From contig NZ_AVPK01000003.1 in the NCBI RefSeq assembly GCF_000768685.1, positions 1 through 64,000 on the forward strand: 64,000 nucleotides of DNA, written 5' to 3'. Of this stretch, positions 1 through 8,306 are shown in pieces. This stretch comes from Knoellia subterranea KCTC 19937. GTDB taxonomy: Bacteria; Actinomycetota; Actinomycetes; Actinomycetales; Dermatophilaceae. The first letter of the stretch is position 1; every line of letters starts with the position of its first letter. The notes beneath the pieces were generated by a model, which ran no database searches, was not told where the DNA came from, and was given only the letters and a program-made list of their open reading frames with translations. Both the position numbers and the translations under genes were made by a program.

Positions 1-62
1 GGTGGGCTTGCACCCACACACGCTTTCGAGGCGTGCTCCTTAGGCCGCTCGGACACACCACC
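1..62 (-). tRNA. tRNA-Ser (anticodon CGA), 3' end outside the window
   Basis: Read on the minus strand it begins with the acceptor arm GGTGGTG, followed by T8-G9, a serine-type D arm (TCCGAGCGGCC) and an anticodon stem-loop with loop CTCGAAA, giving anticodon CGA for UCG codons. The start of the long serine variable arm is visible at the window edge. The T arm and 3' acceptor strand lie before base 1. Confidence 0.93.
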
Positions 63-190
63 GCGAAGCACAATACGCAACGACTCCTCAGGAACGAAAT
101 CGAGGCGCCACCTGAACCCGCCCGAGACGCAGCCGACGAGGAGTCGCGCGGCGAGCGCACAGGCGAGCGGACGGCATACGCCAGAAGTGA

Positions 191-270
191 CCGGAGGGAA
201 CGTGAAGGGTCCGGAGGGCACATAGGCCTCCGGACCCTTCAGGTTCTCTCATGGGGAGCAAAAGTTGGGG
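191..270 (+). repeat. ~80-bp intergenic repeat with central hairpin, copy 1 of 3
   Basis: The element starts CCGGAGGGAA, has a hairpin with 19-nt arms at 199-217 and 227-245 (one mismatch, 9-nt loop), and ends with the conserved tail CATGGGGAGCAAAAGTTG. Close copies occur at 40488-40564 and 48129-48208. Here it lies between the DUF305 gene and the tRNA-Ser. The rest of 63-284 shows no gene. Whether it is a terminator, an RNA element or a MITE-like repeat cannot be told from sequence alone. Confidence 0.8.
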
Positions 271-284
271 CAACCGGGCAGCAG

Positions 285-938
285 CTAGGCGCGGGCTGCG
301 AGCATCTGCTCCATCGTCGTGATCTCCGCCGTCTGGGCCTGCTTCATCGCACCGGCCAGGGTCACGACCTCATCGCGATCCGAGCGGGTGAGCACCGCCT
401 CGGCCATCTGCACGCCGCCCTTGTGGTGGGCGATCATCAGGGTGAGGAAGATGCGGTCGGCCTCGACGCCACGGGCTGCTGACAGGCGCGCGATGTCGGA
501 CTCGGACGCCATGCCCGGCATCGGCACCGACTCGCCCGACGCCGAGGTCGCACCGTGGTGGTCCGAACCCATCCACGCCATGGCCGGCTGCGAGCCGGTG
601 GGGGACAGGCCCCAGATCTTGAGCCACGCGAACATCTGCCCGATCTGGCCCTGCTGACTCGTCGCGATGTCATAGGCGAAGGTGCGGATCGCCGGATCCT
701 CGGTGCGGTCGGCGACGATGAGCGACATCTGCACGGCCTGGGCGTGGTGCGTCGACATGTCCCGCGCGAAGCCGGCCTCGGCCGACCCGTCCAGCGGGTA
801 CCCGCCGCGCCCGAACAGTCCCCACCCGAGGATGAGGCCGGCGAGCAGGGACGCGACTGCAAGCAGCACCGACAGCCCGATGACCTCGCCCCGCGAACGG
901 GACGAGGTCGTCGGGTCCTGCTGGAGGGCGTCGGTCAC
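285..938 (-). CDS. DUF305 domain protein, membrane-anchored
   Basis: 217 residues with a short N-terminal cytoplasmic tail, one membrane segment at about residues 21-45 and an extracytoplasmic DUF305 domain. The domain carries the family's His/Met-rich helices: a THHAQAVQM motif near residue 63 and an AHHKGGVQMA motif near residue 170. DUF305 proteins are ferritin-like bundles often linked to copper or metal handling, but no specific role is proven. The GTG start has no clear Shine-Dalgarno site and lies 10 bp after the DUF3105 gene, so the two are probably cotranscribed and translationally linked. Confidence 0.88.
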   Translation of the reverse strand: MTDALQQDPTTSSRSRGEVIGLSVLLAVASLLAGLILGWGLFGRGGYPLDGSAEAGFARDMSTHHAQAVQMSLIVADRTEDPAIRTFAYDIATSQQGQIGQMFAWLKIWGLSPTGSQPAMAWMGSDHHGATSASGESVPMPGMASESDIARLSAARGVEADRIFLTLMIAHHKGGVQMAEAVLTRSDRDEVVTLAGAMKQAQTAEITTMEQMLAARA

Positions 939-948
939 GTGGACGAGG

Positions 949-1689
949 TCACTTGGACGCGGTCGGCGACGGGCTGACCGGGGCCGAGGACGTCGCCGAA
1001 GCCGAAGCCGACGGAGACGCCGACGGGCTCATCGGCACCTGCGGGGTGGCGTTGTCGTCGGTGCCATCGGTTCCGTTGGTGCACAGGGCGCCCGGCTCGG
1101 GGGTCTGCGGACCCTGGCGGTACTCCTTGATGAACGCCTCGAGGCGGTTGTCGTTCGCGCCGGTCAGCTGGATCTGCTTGCCCCACGCGGAGGCGACGAC
1201 GGGCGAGGGGAGGCCCTCATAGGGCGACAGCACCATGTAGCTGTCGGGGATGACGGACTTCAGCTTGTCGAAGTCGGCCTGCGGCAGGTCGGGGCGGTAG
1301 GTCACCCACACCGCGCCGTGCTCGAGCGAGTGGACGGCGTTCTCCTTGGGCACGGGCGAGTCGTAGACGCCGCAGTTGAGCCAGACCGGGTTGTGCTCGC
1401 CACCGACGGGCGGGTTCTCCTTGTAGGCCACCGGGTCCGTCGTGTGGTTGCCGCTCGGGTAGTCGAAGGACTTCACCGCCGACAGGTCGGGCTTGTTGGC
1501 GTTGCCCTGAATCACGGCGAACGTCACGGCGCCGGCGATGATCGCGATGGTCACCGCGGCCGCTCCCCAGATGGCCAGCATCCGCTGACGGTCCTTCTTC
1601 TGCTGCTCCTTGCGCATCTGTGAGACGCGGTCGGAGGCGGTGCGCGCGCTGGCGCGTGCCTTCTTGCTGCCACTGCCGGACGGGGCCAC
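949..1689 (-). CDS. DUF3105 domain protein, membrane-anchored
   Basis: 246 residues: a basic Lys/Arg-rich N-terminus, one membrane segment at about 42-63, then a DUF3105 domain with the typical GGEHNPVWLNCGVYDSP stretch and the LEHGAVWVTYRP motif. The C-terminal ~45 residues are a low-complexity Pro/Ser/Ala tail. The GTG start is preceded by CAGGAG at good spacing. It is the first gene of a two-gene unit with the DUF305 gene, a pairing common in actinobacteria; the function is unknown, presumably at the outer face of the membrane. Confidence 0.88.
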   Translation of the reverse strand: MAPSGSGSKKARASARTASDRVSQMRKEQQKKDRQRMLAIWGAAAVTIAIIAGAVTFAVIQGNANKPDLSAVKSFDYPSGNHTTDPVAYKENPPVGGEHNPVWLNCGVYDSPVPKENAVHSLEHGAVWVTYRPDLPQADFDKLKSVIPDSYMVLSPYEGLPSPVVASAWGKQIQLTGANDNRLEAFIKEYRQGPQTPEPGALCTNGTDGTDDNATPQVPMSPSASPSASASATSSAPVSPSPTASK

Positions 1690-1826
1690 GGGTCACTCCT
1701 GTTGATCGATCGGTGTCGAGAGATTGTCACCCATGTGCCTGAGTGTTCGCTGGGGCAGTCCGTGCCCGGACGCGTCAGGGCTTGCCGTGACACTTCCGGG
1801 GCGGGTCGCCGGACTGCCTGTGTATG

Positions 1827-1858
1827 CCGTCCGCTCGCCGATCGCGGTGAGCGGACGG
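1827..1858 (-). terminator. Hairpin downstream of the CHAD gene
   Basis: Perfect 10-bp inverted repeat (CCGTCCGCTC / GAGCGGACGG) with a 12-nt loop, just past the stop of the CHAD gene and before the promoter of the DUF3105 gene. No T-run follows, as is common for terminators at this G+C content. Confidence 0.55.
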
Positions 1859-1867
1859 GGGTGCCCC

Positions 1868-2740
1868 TCACCGCCAATACCGACCGAGCGTGACGAGGTC
1901 GTCGTGGGCGGTCACTGCGCGCTGGAGCAGGGCGGATCGGTCGACATCGGGCGTGGGTGCACCGACGCTGGCCAGCAGGTGGCGGGACATCTCGGCGTCG
2001 CGCCACTCGCCGAGGCTGCCCTGGAGGGACTCGACGGCGTCTGCGAAAGGTGCGGGGACGGCATACAGGCCGTCGAAGAACTGCGTGCCGTAGCGGAGCT
2101 TCTTGGCCTCGATCCGCACTCGGTGGCCGTGCGAGGCGCTCGAGCGCGCGAGGTCCGCACCGCGGTCGCGGACCCTCCGGAAGCGTCGGTCGAGGGCGAC
2201 GGCGGCAGCCTCGGCGAGCGGTGGGTCGACGGGCACCTGGTCGGGAAGGTGGCGCAGGAGGATGTCGAGGTGGCGCGCCAGGTCGCGCCACCGGTCCGAC
2301 GTGACGACGTCGACGACCTCGTCGTAGGCGGCCTCGCGGCGTGCGTGGAGTTTGCGCCGTGGACTGCCGGACAGGAGGTCGGCGTGGGTGGAGAGCGTGA
2401 TGTCGAGGTCGCGGGCCCGTCCGAGGGGTGCGGCCAGATCGCGGGTCTCTGTGCTCACCCAGCTGAGCTTGTCGTCGTCCCCGAGTGGACGCCGGAGCAG
2501 GGCGAATGCCGCGCGGAGGCGTCGCAGTCCGACCCGCATGTCGTGCAGGGTGGCGGCGTCGCGTCCCGCGAGGAGCGGGTCGACCTGCTCGAGGATGCGC
2601 TGGCCGCAGGAGCGCACGATGAGGTCGAGCGCCTCGGTCGCCGTCTGGTCCCGGGTGAGGCCGAAGGCACCGGGAGGGCTCGCCACGCGGGCTACTTCGC
2701 CGACGAGGAGGCCGAGGCGGAGGAGCTCGGCGCGGGGCAC
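1868..2740 (-). CDS. CHAD domain protein
   Basis: A CHAD domain fills most of the 290 residues. It shows the conserved His-containing helix LHDMRVGLRRLRAAFALL near residue 65 and the later SHGHRVRIEAKKLRYG motif near residue 210. CHAD proteins are alpha-helical, have conserved histidines and basic residues and bind polyphosphate or polyphosphate granules; many are linked to CYTH domains, but none is present here. The chosen ATG overlaps the upstream LytR_C gene by 49 bp and has only a weak GGGAAG site, so the true start may be downstream. It ends a three-gene unit. Confidence 0.85.
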   Translation of the reverse strand: MPRAELLRLGLLVGEVARVASPPGAFGLTRDQTATEALDLIVRSCGQRILEQVDPLLAGRDAATLHDMRVGLRRLRAAFALLRRPLGDDDKLSWVSTETRDLAAPLGRARDLDITLSTHADLLSGSPRRKLHARREAAYDEVVDVVTSDRWRDLARHLDILLRHLPDQVPVDPPLAEAAAVALDRRFRRVRDRGADLARSSASHGHRVRIEAKKLRYGTQFFDGLYAVPAPFADAVESLQGSLGEWRDAEMSRHLLASVGAPTPDVDRSALLQRAVTAHDDLVTLGRYWR

Positions 2741-3252
2741 ATCGGCTTCCCGGTGGGGGTCGGGGTTGGGCCGAGGGTCTTGAAGGCGTTGCCGAGGACG
2801 AAGTCGACGGTCTCGTCCTTGCGCTGGTCACCCACCTGGGTCGTGCCCTTGCCACCCAAGGGTGCGACGAGTGCGGCGCGGGACTTGCCGGACGGACCGA
2901 ACCGCACCTCGACCGGGGCCGCCACGGCCCGCTTGAGCGGGTCGTTGCTGATCTCGCCGATGGTGTAGCCGCGCTTCCTCAGCTCGGTCGCGGTGCGCGA
3001 GGCCAGTCCGTTGGTCTTGGTGGCGTTGTAGACGTTGACCGTCGTCGTGGCCGGTGTCGCCACCTTGGGGTCGTAGGGCCGGCACGATGCGGACGAGCCG
3101 CCGGGTTCGTCGCTGCCGGTCGAGTCGCGGTAGTAGGAGTAGGCGTACCAGAACGCGAAGAAGAGCATGAGCAGCGCGACGAGGAGCGTGGTCGTCGCAC
3201 GACGCTGCTGGTGCCGGTGGCGCAGTTCGGCAGTGAGATCGCGGTCGGACAT
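2692..3252 (-). CDS. Single-pass membrane protein with LytR C-terminal domain
   Basis: 186 residues: a short basic cytoplasmic tail, a membrane helix at about 19-41, then an extracellular LytR_C-type domain (about 62-150, with the VNVYNATKTNGLASR and RGYTIGEISNDP motifs) and a Ser/Ala tail. The LytR-CpsA-Psr catalytic domain is absent, so it is not a wall-polymer ligase by itself. A longer relative with two such domains is encoded at 51058-52053. A GAGGGGGC stretch precedes the ATG. It sits between the VapB-like and CHAD genes in one transcription unit. Confidence 0.85.
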   Translation of the reverse strand: MSDRDLTAELRHRHQQRRATTTLLVALLMLFFAFWYAYSYYRDSTGSDEPGGSSASCRPYDPKVATPATTTVNVYNATKTNGLASRTATELRKRGYTIGEISNDPLKRAVAAPVEVRFGPSGKSRAALVAPLGGKGTTQVGDQRKDETVDFVLGNAFKTLGPTPTPTGKPMCPAPSSSASASSSAK

Positions 3253-3265
3253 GGCGCCCCCTCGG

Positions 3266-3559
3266 CTACTCGATCACCAGGACACGGGCGTGGAGGGTGG
3301 GACGCTGGTGCAGCGCCGCGCGCAGCGCCCGGTGCAGCCCGTCCTCGAGATAGAGCGTGCCCTCGAACTCCACGACGTGCGCGAAGAGGTCGCCATAGAA
3401 TGTCGAGTCCTCCGACAGCAGCATGCCGAGGTCGAGGGTGCGCTTCGTCGTGACGAGGTCGTCGAGACGCACGAGGCGCGGGGGCACGTTGGACCACTGA
3501 CGCGTGCTGTACCCGTGTTCGGGGTAGGGACGCGTGTCGCCGACGGCCTTGAAGATCAC
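3266..3559 (-). CDS. Conserved actinobacterial protein (annotated elsewhere as VapB-family antitoxin)
   Basis: 97 residues beginning MIFKAVGDTRPYPEHG and containing STRQW, a DLVTTK segment and the EDSTFYGDLFAHVVEFEG and YLEDGLHRALRAAL stretches typical of a small actinobacterial family next to LytR_C genes. Databases often name it VapB antitoxin, but there is no PIN-domain toxin beside it, so that name is not supported by context. I chose GTG at 3559 over the GTG nine bases earlier because it lies 7 nt after a TACAGT box, the leaderless arrangement seen repeatedly in this window, and because relatives start at MIFK. Confidence 0.75.
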   Translation of the reverse strand: MIFKAVGDTRPYPEHGYSTRQWSNVPPRLVRLDDLVTTKRTLDLGMLLSEDSTFYGDLFAHVVEFEGTLYLEDGLHRALRAALHQRPTLHARVLVIE

Positions 3560-3638
3560 GCCCGCCACTGTATGGGGCCCGTCGCGCGGACGCGCGTCGC
3601 CGTTCGTGTCGTGAGCGCACTGTGACCTGCAGGTGACC

Positions 3639-4634
3639 TCACGTCCCGACGCCGAACCGCTCCTGGAGCCACTGGATCTGCTGCTCGTCGTGGTGCTCGC
3701 CGCCGCCCTCGTGCTTGTTCCACGGGAAGATCTCCATGGACTTGTCCCCGGTGTAGTGGTTGTAGGCGGCGTAGACCGTCGAGGGCGGGCAGACGTCGTC
3801 CATGAGCGCGACCGAGAACAGCGCGGGGGCGGTGCCGTGCGCCGCCATCGTCATGCCGTCGAAGTAGGTGAGGGTCTCGAAGGCCCGGGCGATGTCGGCC
3901 TTGCGGGTGCGGGCGAAGAGGAGCAGCTCGGCGTACGGCGCGGACTCGGTGACCTCGATGGCGCGCTCGACGTGGCAGAGGAACGGGACGTTGACGAGCC
4001 CGGCCGCGATGCCGTCGGCGAGTGCGAGGGTCGCCAGGGCGATGGCGCCACCCTGGCTCGTGCCCTGGACCGCGACGCGCGCGGTGTCGACCTCGGGCAG
4101 CGACCGGGCCGCGTCCACCGCGAGAACGGCATCGGTGAAGACGCGCCGATAGAAGTAGTCGTCCGGACTCCCCAGACCCTGCGTGAGGAACCCCTCGACG
4201 TGCGGGCCCACGGCGCCGCTCGTGCCGGCGCTGTCACCCGTGCTCCCCGCGCGGCGGGCTCGGGCCCCCTGCCCGCGCGTGTCCATGACGAGGATCGCGA
4301 AGCCGGCCGCGGGCCAGGCCAGCCAGTCCAGAGGCGTGCCGCGACCGTCGCCGTAGCCGAGGAACTCGACGACGACGGGCCAGCCGCCCGCGGGGGCCGG
4401 ACCCTCCGGGCGGATCCACCAGCAGTGGACCCGCTGTCCACCGAAGCCCGTGAACGAGAGGTCGAGCGCGACCACGTGAGGCAGGCGGACGGCATACGGG
4501 ATCGTCTGCACGTCACGGTCGACGGAACGCGCCTCGCTCAGCGTCGCGCCCCAGAAGTCGCGGAAGTCGGCAGGTTCGCGACGCTCGGGCAGGTACTTCT
4601 CGAGCTCGCGCAGGGGCAGGTCGAACAGGGGCAT
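3639..4634 (-). CDS. Carbohydrate esterase family 7 (acetylxylan esterase / cephalosporin-C deacetylase)
   Basis: 331 residues with all the CE7 hallmarks: RGQ at 120-122, nucleophile Ser193 in GTSQGG, and the DDVCPPST and NKHEGG segments near the C-terminus supplying the acidic residue and histidine. CE7 enzymes remove O-acetyl groups from small sugars and oligosaccharides and are usually cytoplasmic hexamers; no signal peptide is present. The ATG lies only 7 bp after the GntR regulator gene, so they are cotranscribed, divergently from the amino-sugar operon. This suggests de-O-acetylation of the imported sugar, possibly O-acetylated sialic acid, but that is inference. Confidence 0.9.
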   Translation of the reverse strand: MPLFDLPLRELEKYLPERREPADFRDFWGATLSEARSVDRDVQTIPYAVRLPHVVALDLSFTGFGGQRVHCWWIRPEGPAPAGGWPVVVEFLGYGDGRGTPLDWLAWPAAGFAILVMDTRGQGARARRAGSTGDSAGTSGAVGPHVEGFLTQGLGSPDDYFYRRVFTDAVLAVDAARSLPEVDTARVAVQGTSQGGAIALATLALADGIAAGLVNVPFLCHVERAIEVTESAPYAELLLFARTRKADIARAFETLTYFDGMTMAAHGTAPALFSVALMDDVCPPSTVYAAYNHYTGDKSMEIFPWNKHEGGGEHHDEQQIQWLQERFGVGT

Positions 4635-4641
4635 CGGGCGA

Positions 4642-5376
4642 TCAGGCCTTGACGGACTTCGCGCTGGCGATGAGCTCGCGGATCGGCGCGTAGTGGGCGG
4701 CAACCGCATTCCGGAGCGCCGCGATGTCGTGGGCCTCGGCGGCCTCGACGATCGCGAGGTGGAGGCTCGCCGTGAGGGTGAGGGCCTCCTTGTGCGCCGC
4801 GCCGAGCGTGGGGGTGACGATCGACTGGACCTCCCAGAACGCGCCCGTGAGCTGCTGGATGAGGTCGTTGTGGAGCGGCTCCATGAGCAGGAGGTGGAAC
4901 TGACGGTCGAGTTCGAGGTAGTCCTCCCCGCGCTCGGCGGCCTCCGCCATCCCATCGGCGAGCCGGCGGAGCGTGGCGAGCTGCTCGTCGTCGAGGCCGT
5001 CCGCGACCTGTGGCGCGAGGCCCTGCTCGATCGTCTGGCGGATCTCGACGACCTGGCCGAGGACGAGGTGGTCGTCCTCGCTCGTCAGCAGGCCGCGGAA
5101 GGCGAGGCTCTCGACGAGAGCGTTGAGGGACATGCGGCCGACGTAGGTGCCGTGCCCGTGGCGGACGTCGACGATGTCGAGCGCGCTGAGCGTCTTGACC
5201 GCCTCGCGCACGCTCGAACGGCTCGCGCCGACCGCTTCGCACAGCTCGGCCTCCGTGGGGAGCGGATCGCCGGGGCGCAGCTGGTTGCGGACGATGTAGT
5301 CCTTGATGCCCGACACGACCTCGTCGCGGCGCAGGGCCGGGCGCGTGATCGGCGGTCCTGCATCGAATTTCGCCAT
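4642..5376 (-). CDS. GntR-family regulator, FadR (FCD) subfamily
   Basis: 244 residues. The N-terminal winged helix spans about 18-85, with the GntR signature LRPGDPLPTEAELCEAVGASRSSVREAVKTL and the wing HGHGTYVG. An FCD ligand-binding helical domain follows, about 95-235, with the metal-site pattern of spaced His/Asp residues (LDRQFHLLL, ASLHLAIVEA, AHYAPIRELI). It is divergent from the operon at 5527 and is probably its local repressor, comparable to NanR-type regulators of sialate genes. AAGGGCAAG precedes the ATG. Confidence 0.92.
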   Translation of the reverse strand: MAKFDAGPPITRPALRRDEVVSGIKDYIVRNQLRPGDPLPTEAELCEAVGASRSSVREAVKTLSALDIVDVRHGHGTYVGRMSLNALVESLAFRGLLTSEDDHLVLGQVVEIRQTIEQGLAPQVADGLDDEQLATLRRLADGMAEAAERGEDYLELDRQFHLLLMEPLHNDLIQQLTGAFWEVQSIVTPTLGAAHKEALTLTASLHLAIVEAAEAHDIAALRNAVAAHYAPIRELIASAKSVKA

Positions 5377-5411
5377 GGGGCTTGCCCTTCTGTCCGTGGT
5401 CTGTCACTCTC

Positions 5412-5445
5412 ACTCTAGCGGTAATCAGACATCAGACGTCATAGG
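5412..5445. promoter_or_regulatory. Candidate GntR operator in the divergent promoter region
   Basis: The 150-bp space between the regulator and the transporter operon holds two head-to-tail ATCAGAC words followed by GACGTC and CATAGG. This is the only strongly repeated pattern there and fits the size of a FadR-type operator. No unambiguous -35/-10 pair can be assigned to either direction. Confidence 0.35.
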
Positions 5446-5526
5446 TCCGCAAGAATTCTCTGGTTCGACCCTTCAGCGCTGCAGCGGTCACGGCGGCAGC
5501 GCGCGAATGCCAACGGAGGCACCCCC

Positions 5527-7158
5527 TTGAGCACCACAGACACGCAGACGCCGGCCGTGGGCCGTCGTCGTTCCCCGTTGACCGGCCGCGCCACGCGCGT
5601 CGTCGCCACGTCGGCCCTCGCCGCGCTGGCGCTCGCAGCGTGCAGCGGCGGCCCGTCGTCCACCAACGCCGTGAGCGGCGAGGGCAAGAAGACGTCGATC
5701 GAGGCCACCATGGCCTTCACGCTGTCGAGCGGCTTCGACCCCGCCAACGCGTCCAGCGCCGTGGCGACCGCCGCCAACCAGCACATCTTCGAGGGCCTCG
5801 TCGACCTCGACCCGTCGACGCGCAAGCCCTACCTGGCGCTCGCGAAGTCCGACCCGACCGTGAGCTCGGACGGCCTGGCCTGGACGGTCCAGCTGCGCGA
5901 CGGCGCGAAGTTCTCCGACGGCACGGCCGTCACCGCCGAGGATGTCGCCCACTCGTTCAACCGCGTCCTCAAGCCGACCGACCCGGCCGCGCCGCCGCTG
6001 ATGCAGGGCTTCATCTCCTTCATCGACTCGGTCACCGCCAAGGACGCCACGACCGCCGAGTTCAAGCTCAAGACGCCGTTCGCGCTCTTCCCCGAGCGCA
6101 TCGCCGTCATCAAGATCGTGCCCAAGGCCAAGACCGCCGACGACGCAGCGTCCAAGGCGTTCGACACCGCGCCCATCGGGTCCGGCCCGTTCAAGCTCGA
6201 CAGCGCGTCGAAGGAGACCGGCCTCAAGCTCTCGAAGAACACGAACTACAACGGCCCCAAGCCGGCCAAGGTCGAGACGATCACCTTCAACACGACGACC
6301 GAGGCCTCGGCCCGCGTCGCCGACCTCCAGGGTGGCCGCGTCCAGGCCATCGAGCAGGTGCCCTACCTCAACGTCGACGCCCTCAAGGGCAAGTACGAGG
6401 TCGAGGAGAAGCAGGCCTTCAACCAGGTCTTCCTCATGTTCAACACGCAGGCCGCGCCGTTCAACGACAAGCGCGTCCGCCAGGCCCTGCACTACGCCAT
6501 CGACAAGAACGCCGTCATCAAGACCGCGCTCAACGGCTACGGCACCCCCGCGTCGAGCTACCTCGACGAGGGCAACGCCAACTACCAGAAGGCCGCGACG
6601 GTCTACGACTACGACGCAGCGAAGGCCAAGGCCCTCCTCGCCGAGGCCGGCGTCAAGGACCTGAAGTTCACGCTCGACACGACGGACAACGCCATCGTCA
6701 AGGACGTTGCCCCGCTCCTCGTCGAGGCGTGGAAGGCCATCGGCGTGACGGCGACGCTCAACACGCAGCCGTCCTCCGCGATCTACGGCGACGTCGTCCC
6801 GAAGGACACCTTCCGGGTCCTCGCGGCTTCCGGTGACCCGAGCGTCTTCGGCACCGACCCCGACCTGCTCATGCGCTGGTTCTACTACGGCGAGACCTGG
6901 CCCACGAAGCGCTACCGCTGGGACGCCGCTCACCGCACGCAGGTCGCCGGCATCCTCGACAAGGCCGCCCAGTCGACCGACGAGGCCGAGCGCAAGACCC
7001 TGTGGAAGCAGGCGCTCGACATCGTTGCCGAGGAGGCTCCGCTCTACCCGATCCTCCACACCAAGGTCGTCACGGCCTACGACAAGACCCAACTCGAGGG
7101 CTTCACCGCAGCCGGCACCACCGGTCTGTACTTCCTCGACACCAGCCGCAAGGGCTGA
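5527..7158 (+). CDS. ABC transporter solute-binding lipoprotein, family 5 (peptide/sugar type)
   Basis: 543 residues. The signal peptide ends in lipobox LAAC with Cys39 as lipidation site, after a basic GRRRSPLTGRATR region. The mature part is an SBP_bac_5 (DppA/OppA-like) fold, including AEDVAHSFNRVL and the PFNDKRVRQALHYAIDK segment. The TTG start is fixed by a GGAGG 7 nt upstream. It is the first gene of an operon ending in nan-type catabolic genes, so the ligand is more likely a sialic acid or related amino sugar than a peptide; the fold alone cannot decide. Confidence 0.93.
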   Translation: MSTTDTQTPAVGRRRSPLTGRATRVVATSALAALALAACSGGPSSTNAVSGEGKKTSIEATMAFTLSSGFDPANASSAVATAANQHIFEGLVDLDPSTRKPYLALAKSDPTVSSDGLAWTVQLRDGAKFSDGTAVTAEDVAHSFNRVLKPTDPAAPPLMQGFISFIDSVTAKDATTAEFKLKTPFALFPERIAVIKIVPKAKTADDAASKAFDTAPIGSGPFKLDSASKETGLKLSKNTNYNGPKPAKVETITFNTTTEASARVADLQGGRVQAIEQVPYLNVDALKGKYEVEEKQAFNQVFLMFNTQAAPFNDKRVRQALHYAIDKNAVIKTALNGYGTPASSYLDEGNANYQKAATVYDYDAAKAKALLAEAGVKDLKFTLDTTDNAIVKDVAPLLVEAWKAIGVTATLNTQPSSAIYGDVVPKDTFRVLAASGDPSVFGTDPDLLMRWFYYGETWPTKRYRWDAAHRTQVAGILDKAAQSTDEAERKTLWKQALDIVAEEAPLYPILHTKVVTAYDKTQLEGFTAAGTTGLYFLDTSRKG

Positions 7159-7194
7159 CCGGGCTGGGGCGGCCCTGTGCCCCCCGCCTGAGCG

Positions 7195-7231
7195 TCCTGC
7201 CCGGCCCACCCCCTCCCTGGGCCGGGCAGGA
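7195..7231 (+). terminator. Intra-operon hairpin after the binding-protein gene
   Basis: Perfect 14-bp inverted repeat with a 9-nt loop in the 191-bp gap between the binding-protein gene and the first permease gene. Such hairpins commonly stabilise the upstream mRNA or partly terminate transcription, so that binding protein is made in excess over membrane subunits. No T-run follows. A second, looser pair GGTATGCC (7259) / GGCATACC (7312) lies just downstream. Confidence 0.65.
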
Positions 7232-7349
7232 CGACTCGGGACCGACGAACCACCAGCCGGTATGCCGTTCGCGGCCACCCGGGCGGCGCTCGGCACCCGA
7301 GCCGGCCACCCGGCATACCCCGTAGTTCTGCACCACGGAAGGACCTCCG

Positions 7350-8306
7350 ATGCTCACCGTCCTGAGCATGATCGCGCGGCGCCTGCTGACGCTGATCCCC
7401 CTCGTCCTCGGGATCACGTTGTTCGTCTTCGTCGTCATGCAGTTCTCGCCCATCGACCCCGCCCTGTCGGTCCTCGGTGACCAAGCGTCGCCGGCGCAGA
7501 TCGAGGCGTTCAAGGCGGAGAACGGGCTCAACGACCCGCTGCCCCTTCGGTACGTCCACTTCCTCGGCAACCTCGTCCAGGGCGACCTCGGCATGACCTT
7601 CCCGCCGAGTGAGCCGGTCGCGAACAAGATCGCGACGGCCCTACCGCTGACGATCCAGCTCACGGTCCTCGGCATCCTCGGCGCCCTGATCATCGCGCTC
7701 GTCCTCGGCATCACCGCCGCGCTCTACCGCGGCCGCTGGCCCGACCAGATCATGCGCTTCGTGTCGATGGCCGGCATCGCCATGCCGTCGTTCTGGCTCG
7801 CCCTGCTCCTCATCCAGGAGTTCGCGGTGCGCCGCTCCCTCTTCCCGACCGGTGGCTACGTCAACCCGGCCGACTCCCCGACGGAGTGGCTGCGGTCGAT
7901 GACCCTGCCGGCCCTGGCCCTCGCCGTCCCCGTCGGCTGCTCCCTCGCCCGCATCGTCCGCACGTCGATGGTCGAGGAGCTCGACCGCGACTACGTGCGG
8001 ACGGCCATCGGTGCCGGGCTGCCGCCGCGAGTGGTCATCGGACGCAACGTCCTGCGCAACGCCCTCGTCAACCCGCTCACCGTGCTCGGCCTGCGGATCG
8101 GCTACCTCATCGGTGGCACGGTCATCATCGAGGCGATCTTCTCGCTGCCCGGCATGGGCACCCAGATCATGAGTGCGGTCCAGCAGAACGACACCGCCCT
8201 CGCTCAGGGCACGGTCCTCACGATCGCCCTCGGCTTCGTCGTCGTGAACCTCGTCGTCGACATCCTCTATCTCTTCGCCAACCCCCGACTGCGGGGAGGT
8301 CACTGA
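7350..8306 (+). CDS. ABC transporter permease, DppB/OppB type
   Basis: 318 residues with about six membrane helices, the long N-terminal periplasmic loop of DppB-type permeases (FSPIDPALSVLGDQASPAQIEAF) and the EAA-type cytoplasmic loop (RTAIGAGLPPRVVIGRNVLRNAL) that contacts the ATPase. AAGGA precedes the ATG. The stop overlaps the next gene's ATG (TGATG), implying translational coupling. It forms the membrane channel of the importer with the next gene product. Confidence 0.93.
   Translation: MLTVLSMIARRLLTLIPLVLGITLFVFVVMQFSPIDPALSVLGDQASPAQIEAFKAENGLNDPLPLRYVHFLGNLVQGDLGMTFPPSEPVANKIATALPLTIQLTVLGILGALIIALVLGITAALYRGRWPDQIMRFVSMAGIAMPSFWLALLLIQEFAVRRSLFPTGGYVNPADSPTEWLRSMTLPALALAVPVGCSLARIVRTSMVEELDRDYVRTAIGAGLPPRVVIGRNVLRNALVNPLTVLGLRIGYLIGGTVIIEAIFSLPGMGTQIMSAVQQNDTALAQGTVLTIALGFVVVNLVVDILYLFANPRLRGGH

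Noticed and set aside
3266-3559. A VapBC toxin-antitoxin system
   Set aside because: The small protein resembles database entries named VapB, but no PIN-domain toxin is adjacent and its stable neighbours are LytR_C and CHAD genes.
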